36,684 nt of DNA from Shewanella sp. MBTL60-112-B2 (GTDB taxonomy: Bacteria > Pseudomonadota > Gammaproteobacteria > Enterobacterales > Shewanellaceae), in assembly GCF_019655055.1 (NCBI RefSeq), contig NZ_BPFA01000045.1:1-36684 (forward strand). The letters run 5' to 3'. The position numbers and the translations under genes were made by a program. This document shows positions 14,104 through 21,605 of the stretch, in pieces. How positions within the stretch are numbered: position 1 is the first letter of the stretch; each line of letters opens with the position of its first letter. The notes beneath the pieces are model-generated. The model searched no databases. It was not told the DNA's origin and saw nothing but the letters and a program-made list of their open reading frames with translations.

Positions 14104-15360
14104 CTAACCGTACATAGGTAGCATATCCGCCATCGCCAACAAGTGACATGCAGCAGTAATCACACCAAATAGGATCACTATGGCTATCGCCGCGTTACCA
14201 CCAGGTACCTTATAGCTAGTGCTATTTGGATACATGACTCTGACTTTATAAGCCATCATTGCTGGCACAATTGCCGCCCAAATAGTAGCCGCCAACGCTG
14301 CAAAGCCAATAGCAATAAGGAAGCCATTCGGAAACAGTAGACCAAGTAATGTAGGCGGAAGAAAAGTCACAGTTGCAGTCTTTAGACGACCTGAGCGCGA
14401 CTCATCAAAGCCAAATAGATCCGCAAGATAATCAAACAGACCTAAGGTTACTCCCAAGAAAGACGAGGCTACAGCTAGGTTAGCAAACAGAGTTAGCATG
14501 GTCGTTAGCCAGTCACTGGTTATCACACCAGATAGGGCACTCACCAGCACGCCCATATTACCGCCCTGTTCAATAATACCAACAAAGCCAGTTCTAGAAA
14601 TATTGCCCATGGTTGCAACAAGCCAGCAAACATAGATAACCAATGCTATACCTGTACCAATCACTATGGCCTTGATAATGGTGCGGTGGTCTTTACCGTA
14701 ATATTTAACCAGACTAGGCACATTGCCATGATAACCAAAACTGACTAGACCAAAAGGCAGTGCAGCTAGCATATAAGGCAGGTACTTATTTTCACCATCA
14801 GGACTAAGTAACTTTACCGACTCAACGTCGAGTAATAGATTACCCACCGCGAGGAAGAAAGTGATAATCATGCCACCCAGCATCACAGTGGTAATTCTGT
14901 CGACCGCTTTGGTGCTGATGATAACGATCGTTGCCAGCACACCAGCAAACACCAACCCCGCTACGCTCTGTGGTAGATGAATACCTAAGCCTTCGAAACT
15001 ATGATTCACAATTGAGCCACCGCCACTGATATAGGCATAGGTCAAAATATACAGAACAAAGGCGATTGATAAGCCGTTAACGATACGCCAGAACTGGCCT
15101 AAGGTTGCCTTAGTCAGAGTATCGAAGCTCGCACCCGGCTCAAAGTGTAAGTTGGTTTCAAGCAGCATTAGGCCCGACACCAGCATACAAAGCCACACAG
15201 CAGCCATCATCAATAGCGAGTAACCGAACCACATTCCAGCGCCAACAACAGGTAAAGAAAACATACCCGCGCCGACTGCTGTACCCGCAATAATCATGGC
15301 GCCACCTAACAGCGACTTACCTGCAACCTTGTTCTTGGCTGCATTCATATGATTTGCCAT
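14104..15360 (-). CDS. mtr: Aromatic amino acid (tryptophan-type) permease Mtr
   Basis: A 418-aa inner-membrane proton symporter of the aromatic amino acid permease family, with about 11 hydrophobic helices. From memory it tracks E. coli Mtr closely over its whole length: SLLGGAMIIAGTAVGAGMFS at the N-terminus, then SIAFVLYILTYAYIS, FGYHGNVPSLVKYYGKD, VASSFLGVTLGLFDYLADLF and LAATIWAAIVPA. This supports tryptophan uptake, although TyrP/TnaB-like specificity is possible. Its ATG (15360-15358) shares one base with the plsB stop in TAATG, and a GGAG lies inside the plsB end, so translation is probably coupled to plsB. No dedicated TrpR/TyrR operator can be placed in front of it, unlike E. coli mtr. 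Confidence 0.92.
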   Translation of the reverse strand: MANHMNAAKNKVAGKSLLGGAMIIAGTAVGAGMFSLPVVGAGMWFGYSLLMMAAVWLCMLVSGLMLLETNLHFEPGASFDTLTKATLGQFWRIVNGLSIAFVLYILTYAYISGGGSIVNHSFEGLGIHLPQSVAGLVFAGVLATIVIISTKAVDRITTVMLGGMIITFFLAVGNLLLDVESVKLLSPDGENKYLPYMLAALPFGLVSFGYHGNVPSLVKYYGKDHRTIIKAIVIGTGIALVIYVCWLVATMGNISRTGFVGIIEQGGNMGVLVSALSGVITSDWLTTMLTLFANLAVASSFLGVTLGLFDYLADLFGFDESRSGRLKTATVTFLPPTLLGLLFPNGFLIAIGFAALAATIWAAIVPAMMAYKVRVMYPNSTSYKVPGGNAAIAIVILFGVITAACHLLAMADMLPMYG

Positions 15361-17783
15361 TAAGTATTCTGCTCCGCATGCACACTATCGACAATCGTTT
15401 GTCTTACGGACGAACGTAGCAGTAGGTTGGCTCTCTCTTTTATACGTTTGATATCGCTGCACTCTTGAGTATCAGCTAGGTAGCCTAGCTCTTTTAATTT
15501 GACGCTCAGCGTAGCGTATAGCTTCTTGTCATAAAACTCTGGTGCAGTAATACCGTGAAGTGCGCCTAATCTTTGTGCCAAGCGGTGGCTGTCTTTTTCA
15601 AGCTCTGAACGCTCGATATTCGGCTTTACTTCAAGCAAGTTAAACAAGATAGCGTAACGTTGCATAGTTTCACTTATCGTACCCGAAAGCAGCAGTAGCT
15701 GATTGATATTGCTATCTACAACTTCAAAGTATTCCGCTTCAACGACAAGACCTTGAGCAACAAAAATGTCAAGGATCTGGCTAGCGTATTGAGCAGGGTC
15801 ATTAATACCCATAAACAATTCGGCTTCAAGCAGTGGATAGAAGTCATTCACAACACAAATAACATCTTCACGGCTGCAATTTTCTTTACGCAGCAAACAA
15901 GCCGCAATCAAAGATGGCAACACCATAAGGTGGATAATGTTATTACGATAGTAAGTCATGGTGATCGCGATGCTTTGATCAATCGAAATAATATCGCCTA
16001 GTGGATCGCTTTCAATTTGCAGCTTTTTAAGCTCCAAACCTTGAGAAACTAGATCATGGCCCGTACCTTCTGGCACAGACGTATACTCGGTATATGGCAG
16101 CTCTTTTAATATGGTTAGATAAAGATCTAGCTGCTTCTCTAGCTGAGATCGCTCCAGCGCATTTTGCTCTGAAGCGAGCAACACCATACTGGTTAAGGTC
16201 ACAGAGCTCACTGCCGCGGCATCATTGATGTTAGTCATCACGCGATTAGCAAGCGTGTTCACCACAGGTGTTAACCAGCTAGGTTTTTGTTCTGGGTCTT
16301 TAGCAATATCTTCACGCCAGCTAGGAGCCTGCTCATTCAAGAAGTTATGCAAAGTAATTGGCTCACCAAAGTTAACGTAACCTTGACCAAAGTTGCCCAA
16401 CTTACGAATGGCGCCAAACACCTGCCAAACAGACTCTTTCTTTTTCTTCTTACCGCTCAGCTCTTTATGGTAAGTAGCTACTTCCATTACATGGTCATAG
16501 CCTAAATACACAGGTACTAGCGTGACTGGACGTTCAACACCGCGTAAAACGCTGTTTAGTGTCATGGCGATCATGCCGGTTTTAGGTGCCAGCAAACGAC
16601 CGGTGCGTGAACGGCCACCTTCGGTGAAGTATTCTACCGAATAGCCTTTGGTAAATAGCTGATCTAAATACTCACGGAACACGGCAGTGTAAAGCTTGTT
16701 ACCACCAAAGCTACGGCGAATAAAGAATGCGCCACCACGACGGAATGCAGGACCTGCTGGCCAGAAGTTAAGGTTAATACCCGCAGCGATGTGCGGTGGC
16801 ACCATACCTTGATAATAAAGAATATAAGACAGTAACAAGTAGTCCATATGGCTACGGTGACATGGCACATACACAATCTCATGCCCATCATGGTGCAGCT
16901 GTCTGACCTGTTCAGCACCTTTAATGTTGATGCCTTTATATAGCTTGTTCCAAAGCCAAGTTAGGAAACGCTCGGCGATGCGAACTAAACTATCTGAGTA
17001 ATCTGCAGCAATTTCATCGAGGTACTCCATCGCTTTAGCGCGCGCTTCTGCCTCGGAAATCTTCTTGCTTGCCGCTTCCTCTTTAATAGCCTTGGTAATA
17101 GATTCTGATTTAAGTAGCGAATGAAATAGTGCCTGACGCTTAGGCAGCTGCGGCCCTGTCATCACCTTACGTTGACGCTGGAAGTGCACCCTTGCAACAC
17201 GAGCAAGCTTTTGTGCGATACGCTTATCAGTGCCGTGTTCATCAGCCATATAACGCAGTGAAACTGCATTAGAAAACTGGACAAAGTTATGTCGACCTAA
17301 GAACAAGATCATTAGGCACTTACGTAACCAGGTTGGATTTTGGCGCTCGAGAACCGCTGCGCGCATGGTGTCGTCTTCTTTACCCGGAGTACGACCCCAA
17401 TAAAGGCTGACTGGCACCAATTGAATGTCTAATTCGCGATTTTGCTTATGTACGCTAAGTAGTCTCTTGAAGCAATCAATGTACTGCTCGCCACCTTCAC
17501 GTTGGCCGAACAGAGGCTTACTTCCTTCTAGGCAAACAACTCTAGGGGCCTTAACACCATTGACTTCTAAGTCCTCATAAGGACTTGGTAGACCTAGCTT
17601 TGCCGTCATTTCGCTAAGCGCTGCAATATCACTGACAGATTCAGTTTTCATTACATAAGCGAGTGGCTTACTTGGATCTAAATTGAGATCGTCAAAAGGA
17701 TCGTGAGGCACCACGACAGTGTGAACTAATTTACGCTGTAACCAACGTAAAGATTTGAACCAAAGAGAGTCTTGTTTGGACAT
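15360..17783 (-). CDS. plsB: Glycerol-3-phosphate acyltransferase PlsB
   Basis: An 807-aa membrane-associated enzyme that acylates sn-glycerol-3-phosphate at position 1 with acyl-ACP or acyl-CoA, the first step of phospholipid synthesis. The catalytic HX4D motif is at H309-D314 (HRSHMD). It is followed by the FFIRRSF and FTEGGRSRTGR substrate-binding blocks and the VTLVPVYLGYDHVMEV segment, all in family order, and length matches E. coli PlsB (807). ATG 17783 (MSKQDSLWF) is chosen over an in-frame TTG at 17795, though neither has a strong ribosome site. It is the first gene of a probable two-gene unit with mtr. The 590-nt upstream region, shared with lexA, contains a repeated TTTCA/TGAAA motif. 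Confidence 0.97.
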   Translation of the reverse strand: MSKQDSLWFKSLRWLQRKLVHTVVVPHDPFDDLNLDPSKPLAYVMKTESVSDIAALSEMTAKLGLPSPYEDLEVNGVKAPRVVCLEGSKPLFGQREGGEQYIDCFKRLLSVHKQNRELDIQLVPVSLYWGRTPGKEDDTMRAAVLERQNPTWLRKCLMILFLGRHNFVQFSNAVSLRYMADEHGTDKRIAQKLARVARVHFQRQRKVMTGPQLPKRQALFHSLLKSESITKAIKEEAASKKISEAEARAKAMEYLDEIAADYSDSLVRIAERFLTWLWNKLYKGINIKGAEQVRQLHHDGHEIVYVPCHRSHMDYLLLSYILYYQGMVPPHIAAGINLNFWPAGPAFRRGGAFFIRRSFGGNKLYTAVFREYLDQLFTKGYSVEYFTEGGRSRTGRLLAPKTGMIAMTLNSVLRGVERPVTLVPVYLGYDHVMEVATYHKELSGKKKKKESVWQVFGAIRKLGNFGQGYVNFGEPITLHNFLNEQAPSWREDIAKDPEQKPSWLTPVVNTLANRVMTNINDAAAVSSVTLTSMVLLASEQNALERSQLEKQLDLYLTILKELPYTEYTSVPEGTGHDLVSQGLELKKLQIESDPLGDIISIDQSIAITMTYYRNNIIHLMVLPSLIAACLLRKENCSREDVICVVNDFYPLLEAELFMGINDPAQYASQILDIFVAQGLVVEAEYFEVVDSNINQLLLLSGTISETMQRYAILFNLLEVKPNIERSELEKDSHRLAQRLGALHGITAPEFYDKKLYATLSVKLKELGYLADTQECSDIKRIKERANLLLRSSVRQTIVDSVHAEQNT

Positions 17784-18313
17784 GTTTATATGCAATGTTA
17801 GTCGCTTCTAATAATGCGCTAGAATACCAGATATTGAAACGCTTTGCGCGATTGTATTGTTACCGTACACAATAGGATTTGTATATTTATAGAACAATGA
17901 CTTACGAAGAAAAAAAGTGAAAATTATCAATAATTCAGAATTAAATTGCGTTCATACTGATTTCATATTGTTATCGATGCATGAAGACATAAAAGCCGAT
18001 TAGCGGCCTATGTTGAGTCCAGTTTCACACGAAACTCCACCCAAAATTAAATCAATAACTTATATGCTGAAATCCAAATGCGCAAAGCTATAAGATCCCA
18101 GATAACGTGGAATTCCCCTCCAGAAATCCAGCTAAAATGAAACTGACGAGAAAAACCAATATGACAACTCTTCTCAGTCAAACGTCGCTCTCCCCTAGAA
18201 TTCTCTCCCAAACCAGTTAATACCCGATGTTATGCAAGTTTTCAGTTTCACGTCGCTGGATTTATTTCATTTGAAACTGGATCCCACACAAAAAAGTTAT
18301 ATCTGGTTATTAC
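17784..18313. other. Long plsB-lexA intergenic region
   Basis: About 530 nt without a convincing gene between two divergent starts, before the lexA promoter proper. Leftward it should hold the plsB promoter; TTGTTC with TATTGT at 17-nt spacing (minus strand, about 17868-17896) is a possible pair. The middle carries five occurrences of AGTTTC/GAAACT. A small RNA or lost gene cannot be excluded. Confidence 0.4.
18021..18279. repeat. Five clustered AGTTTC / GAAACT motifs
   Basis: AGTTTC at 18021 with GAAACT at 18031 forms a palindrome with ACAC between. TGAAACTG is at 18138. CAGTTTCA at 18243 with TGAAACTG at 18272 forms an 8-bp inverted pair 21 nt apart. All lie within 260 nt of non-coding DNA and could be operator sites for plsB or for an unrecognised transcript. 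Confidence 0.4.
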
Positions 18314-18341
18314 TTGCACTCATTAAATTACTGTATATACT
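18314..18341 (+). promoter_or_regulatory. lexA promoter
   Basis: TTGCAC (18314-18319) and TATACT (18336-18341) are spaced 16 nt, a good sigma-70 promoter. The -10 lies within the first LexA box, so bound LexA would block polymerase. The expected transcript start is near 18348. Confidence 0.75.
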
Positions 18342-18365
18342 AACAGGTACTGTATAGAAAGACAG
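18331..18365. promoter_or_regulatory. Two tandem LexA (SOS) boxes
   Basis: CTGTATATACTAACAG (18331-18346) and CTGTATAGAAAGACAG (18350-18365) both fit CTG-N10-CAG with TA-rich centres, and each is preceded by TA. They are offset by 19 nt and end 8 nt before the lexA ATG, as expected for an autoregulated lexA operon. Confidence 0.93.
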
Positions 18366-18373
18366 GGTTAACA

Positions 18374-18994
18374 ATGAGACCACTTACACCACGCCAAGCA
18401 GAAATTTTAGAGCTAATTAAGCGCAACATTGCAGATACAGGCATGCCACCAACTCGCGCCGAAATAGCAAGACGTTTAGGCTTTAAGTCTGCCAATGCTG
18501 CCGAAGAGCATCTAAAAGCCTTAGCTAAAAAAGGCTGCATCGAAATTATGCCGGGCACATCTCGCGGCATTAAGTTAACCCAAGAAAGCACCGAAGAAAC
18601 TGATCTAGGCTTACCACTCATCGGCCAAGTTGCTGCTGGTGAACCTATCTTAGCCCAAGAGCATGTTGAACAGCATTACCAAGTTGACCCAGCAATGTTC
18701 CGCCCATCGGCTGATTTTCTCCTGAGGGTCCGTGGTGACAGTATGAAGAATATCGGCATTCTCGAAGGTGACTTGTTAGCAGTGCACAAGATAGAACAAG
18801 CTCGCAATGGCCAAATCGTTGTGGCGCGCGTCGAAGACGATGTCACGGTTAAACGTTTTGAGAAGAAAGGTAACAAAGTTTTTTTACATGCAGAAAACGA
18901 AGATTACTCACCAATTGAAGTGGATCTAGCGAACCAAAGCTTAAGTATTGAAGGTTTAGCCGTTGGTGTGATCCGTAATGGAGACTGGCAATGA
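18374..18994 (+). CDS. lexA: LexA repressor
   Basis: A 206-aa SOS repressor and self-cleaving serine peptidase. The N-terminal winged helix (1-70) has PPTRAEIARRLGFKSANAAEEHLKAL as recognition region. The cleavage site is A88-G89 (QVAAGEP). The catalytic Ser is S123 (RGDSM) and the general-base Lys is K160 (TVKRF). RecA-DNA filaments stimulate cleavage and so derepress SOS genes, including this operon through its two boxes. Its last four bases overlap the start of sulA (ATGA), so repressor and division inhibitor are co-expressed. Confidence 0.98.
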   Translation: MRPLTPRQAEILELIKRNIADTGMPPTRAEIARRLGFKSANAAEEHLKALAKKGCIEIMPGTSRGIKLTQESTEETDLGLPLIGQVAAGEPILAQEHVEQHYQVDPAMFRPSADFLLRVRGDSMKNIGILEGDLLAVHKIEQARNGQIVVARVEDDVTVKRFEKKGNKVFLHAENEDYSPIEVDLANQSLSIEGLAVGVIRNGDWQ

Positions 18995-19527
18995 ACAAAC
19001 TATTAGGAGTTAGCCCGCGTCACCCGGGGCTTTGGCAAGATATACCTTCGACGAGCATAAGTGCAAATTCGGGAAATGAAATCACCAGCATGGTGTCCCA
19101 CACTCAAGGCCGCGATGAGCTCACTCAAATCTGTGCTCAACTTTCACAGCTTAGCCAACAAGGCCGCTGGATTGTACTTATCAGCCCTCCTAATATTGGT
19201 TATAAACAAATGCTAGCCGCTGCCGGCGTAAGAATGGACAGGATTTTACTGGTTCACGCTAAAGACGAAGTGGAAACACTTTGGGCAATGGAAAAAGCAT
19301 TAACCAGCGGTACCTCTAGCGCTGTAATCACCTGGACTAACTCGTTAGATGCTCGTGATAGTCGACGCCTACAGATTGTTGCCAAAAGCGCACGCGCAGC
19401 AGGCATTATTATCGAAAATGCCAATGGAAATACTATTGAGAATGGCAGTCGTCATTTACTCGATAATTCTGTCAGCGCCCAAGACTGTAGTTTTACCCAA
19501 ACGTCATTATTTAGCGCAATTCATTAA
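18991..19527 (+). CDS. sulA: SulA-type cell division inhibitor
   Basis: A 178-aa cytoplasmic protein of the SulA family, which blocks FtsZ polymerisation during the SOS response. Family traits visible are a variable N-terminus (1-30), then MVSHTQGRDELTQICAQLSQLSQQGRWIVLISPP, in which the L-S-x-L-x-x-Q-x-R-W strand-helix matches E. coli SulA. A VETLWAMEKALTSGTSSAVI block corresponds to VESMERALRTGNYSVVI, followed by the R-L-Q-x-A-A segment. It overlaps lexA by 4 nt and relies on the same SOS-controlled promoter, an arrangement different from E. coli, where sulA has its own box. The C-terminus is longer than in E. coli and Ser/Thr-rich. A good terminator follows. Confidence 0.88.
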   Translation: MNKLLGVSPRHPGLWQDIPSTSISANSGNEITSMVSHTQGRDELTQICAQLSQLSQQGRWIVLISPPNIGYKQMLAAAGVRMDRILLVHAKDEVETLWAMEKALTSGTSSAVITWTNSLDARDSRRLQIVAKSARAAGIIIENANGNTIENGSRHLLDNSVSAQDCSFTQTSLFSAIH

Positions 19528-19592
19528 TACACTCTGCTAGCCTAGCCCTCTTTCTACAAACCAAGTTTCTAGTAAAGACTCTTGGTTTTACT

Positions 19593-19620
19593 AAAGCTCT
19601 CAATCGAGAGCTTTTTTATT
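19593..19620 (+). terminator. Rho-independent terminator of lexA-sulA
   Basis: AAAGCTCTC and GAGAGCTTT form a 9-bp stem with an AATC loop, followed directly by a T-run (19612-19617). Confidence 0.9.
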
Positions 19621-19660
19621 GCCAGAAATTTATTTCCATAATAAGCAAATGAATCAAAAA

Positions 19661-19674
19661 GTGATCTTGATCAA
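19661..19674. promoter_or_regulatory. CRP/FNR-type dyad
   Basis: GTGATCTTGATCAA differs from FNR consensus TTGAT-N4-ATCAA at one position and, read as AGTGA-N6-TCAAT, also resembles a CRP site. It is 345 nt upstream of the oxidase subunit II start. In Shewanella, CRP is a major regulator of respiration, so control of this operon is plausible, but the distance is large. Confidence 0.4.
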
Positions 19675-19735
19675 TATTTAAACACCAAGTAGTGTAGGAA
19701 GTGATAACAACGATATTTTGTTATATCCGAACGAT

Positions 19736-19930
19736 TTAGTCGTCGGTCTTAAATTTGGTTCTAAGTGAATTATCACTCAAATTAAGACTGAAATCGGCCT
19801 GATATATTTCAGCCGTAGGTGCCAACGTGGTGACACAAAACAGTAGCAAATACTGAATATACAATAGTCGCTGTCGCAATTGAGTTAATGCGACAACTTT
19901 GACAAAACCACTCGCGCACTTTGAAGTCAT
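19736..19930 (-). CDS. Doubtful small ORF divergent from the oxidase operon
   Basis: A 64-codon frame with a basic N-terminus and one hydrophobic stretch (LLYIQYLLLFCVTTLAPTAEI) that looks like a signal or membrane segment, then a polar tail (SLNLSDNSLRTKFKTDD). No ribosome site precedes its ATG and no family is recognised. It could be a small membrane or secreted protein, or chance. Confidence 0.25.
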   Translation of the reverse strand: MTSKCASGFVKVVALTQLRQRLLYIQYLLLFCVTTLAPTAEIYQADFSLNLSDNSLRTKFKTDD

Positions 19931-20018
19931 CGTTGCTTTTTTGGGAACTGAAGAGTTTACATAGAGCAGAGACTTACTGTGTGACTCTTCTTTGTCTTGT
20001 TGACAGAGGAGAAGTCTA

Positions 20019-21596
20019 GTGAAGCAATTGTTGTATAGTGTGCTGGCGCTACTATTTACGCCCGCGCTTGTTGCATCGGAAATGCCACTTAATATGACAA
20101 AAGGTGTTACGGATATCAGTGGTCAGGTCTACAGCCTGCACATGATTATTCTCTACATCTGTTGTGCTATTGGCATAGTGGTGTTCGGCGTAATGATTTA
20201 TGCCATGATCAACCACCGAAAATCTAAAGGCGCTGTCGCCGCCAATTTCCACGAAAGCACTAAAGTCGAAATATTATGGACTGTTGTGCCTTTCATTATT
20301 CTTATCGGAATGGCTATTCCAGCAACCAAGACTTTGATTGCAATGGAAGATCCCAGTGACGCCGACCTCACCATTAAAGTAACTGGTTCCCAATGGAAAT
20401 GGCATTACAGTTACTTTGATAAAGACATATCGTTTTTCAGTTTACTGTCGACTCCGAGAGATCAGATTGAAGGCAATGCAACCAAAGGCGAAAACTACCT
20501 ACTGGAAGTTGATAAGCCATTAGTGCTGCCAATTAATCGTAAAGTGCGCTTCTTGATGACTTCTGAAGACGTTATTCACTCATGGTGGGTACCTGCTTTC
20601 GCGGTTAAAAAAGATGCTAATCCCGGTTTTATTAATGAAGCCTGGACCAAGATTGATAAGCCGGGGATCTATCGCGGCCAATGTGCAGAGCTCTGCGGTA
20701 AAGACCATGGTTTTATGCCTATTGTGGTTGAAGCATTATCGGAGGAGGACTTTGACGCTTGGCTAATAGCTCAGCAACAAGAGGCCAGTAACGCCGCAGC
20801 CGCAGCCCAAGCAGCACTATCACAAACACTCACTATGGAAGAGCTCATGGCTCAAGGCGAGCAAGTGTATATGGCTCGCTGCGCCGCCTGTCACCAACCT
20901 AATGGTGCAGGGCTACCGGGTGTATTCCCATCACTCATTGGCAGCCCAATGATTAAAGGTGCCGTTGCAGGCCATATTGATATTGTGGTCAATGGTAAGC
21001 CCGGTACTGCGATGCAGGCATTTTCGCAACAGCTTACCGCCACCGAAATTGCCGCCGTCGTAACATTTGAGCGTAATGCTTGGGGTAATGATTCTGGTGA
21101 AATGGTGCAAGCGTCTGATATTAAGCAAGACACCACAACATCTGTAACATCTTCTGAGCCAACAGCAACCATATCGACACCGACTCCAGCAGCAACATCA
21201 ACAGAAGTGAAACGCGATAAAAAGCTTGAAGCCCAAGCAAGTATAAATGTCGCTAATGATATTGCGTCAGCGCCATTAAATGACTTAGCTATGAATCAGC
21301 TCATCACGATTGGCGAAAAGGTGTATTTAGCCCAGTGTGCGGCCTGCCACCAAGCAAATGGTTCAGGTCTACCACCAGCGTTTCCTTCACTGATAGGCAG
21401 CCCTGTTATTAACGGGCCCATTGCTGATCACCTTGATATCGTCATTAACGGTAAACCCGGTACAGCAATGCAAGCATTTGGCAAATTACTCACACCACAG
21501 GAGCTTGCTGCGGTAGTGACATACGAGCGTAATGCTTGGGGTAATAATTCAGGTGATGCCGTACAGGCAACAGATGTCGATGGTCACGCTAAGTAG
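20019..21596 (+). CDS. ctaC: Cytochrome c oxidase subunit II with two C-terminal cytochrome c domains
   Basis: A 525-aa subunit II of an aa3-type oxidase, holding the CuA electron-entry site in the periplasm. It has a signal peptide, two membrane helices (about 37-62 and 85-107) and the cupredoxin domain. CuA ligands are H187 (VIHSWW), C222, E224, C226, H230 and M233 (CAELCGKDHGFM). Two homologous c-heme domains follow, with CAACH motifs at 288-292 and 440-444. Each domain then repeats GxGLPxxFPSLIGSP, NGKPGTAMQAF (the probable Met ligand) and ERNAWGN. They are separated by a Thr/Ser/Pro-rich linker of about 50 residues. Ordinary caa3 subunits have one such domain, so this is a ccaa3-type subunit. 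The start is GTG at 20019 with GAGGAGAAG 5 nt upstream. It is the first gene of the cluster. Confidence 0.96.
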   Translation: MKQLLYSVLALLFTPALVASEMPLNMTKGVTDISGQVYSLHMIILYICCAIGIVVFGVMIYAMINHRKSKGAVAANFHESTKVEILWTVVPFIILIGMAIPATKTLIAMEDPSDADLTIKVTGSQWKWHYSYFDKDISFFSLLSTPRDQIEGNATKGENYLLEVDKPLVLPINRKVRFLMTSEDVIHSWWVPAFAVKKDANPGFINEAWTKIDKPGIYRGQCAELCGKDHGFMPIVVEALSEEDFDAWLIAQQQEASNAAAAAQAALSQTLTMEELMAQGEQVYMARCAACHQPNGAGLPGVFPSLIGSPMIKGAVAGHIDIVVNGKPGTAMQAFSQQLTATEIAAVVTFERNAWGNDSGEMVQASDIKQDTTTSVTSSEPTATISTPTPAATSTEVKRDKKLEAQASINVANDIASAPLNDLAMNQLITIGEKVYLAQCAACHQANGSGLPPAFPSLIGSPVINGPIADHLDIVINGKPGTAMQAFGKLLTPQELAAVVTYERNAWGNNSGDAVQATDVDGHAK

Positions 21597-21605
21597 GGGA
21601 TGTAA

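Larger units (their letters stand above)
19621..20018. other. Region upstream of the cytochrome oxidase cluster
   Basis: About 400 nt that must contain the promoter of the oxidase operon. It holds a CRP/FNR-like dyad (19661-19674), a doubtful minus-strand ORF (19736-19930), and GAAGAGT/ACTCTTC (about 19947-19989) forming a 7-bp stem in the probable leader. No convincing -35/-10 pair was found. Confidence 0.4.
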
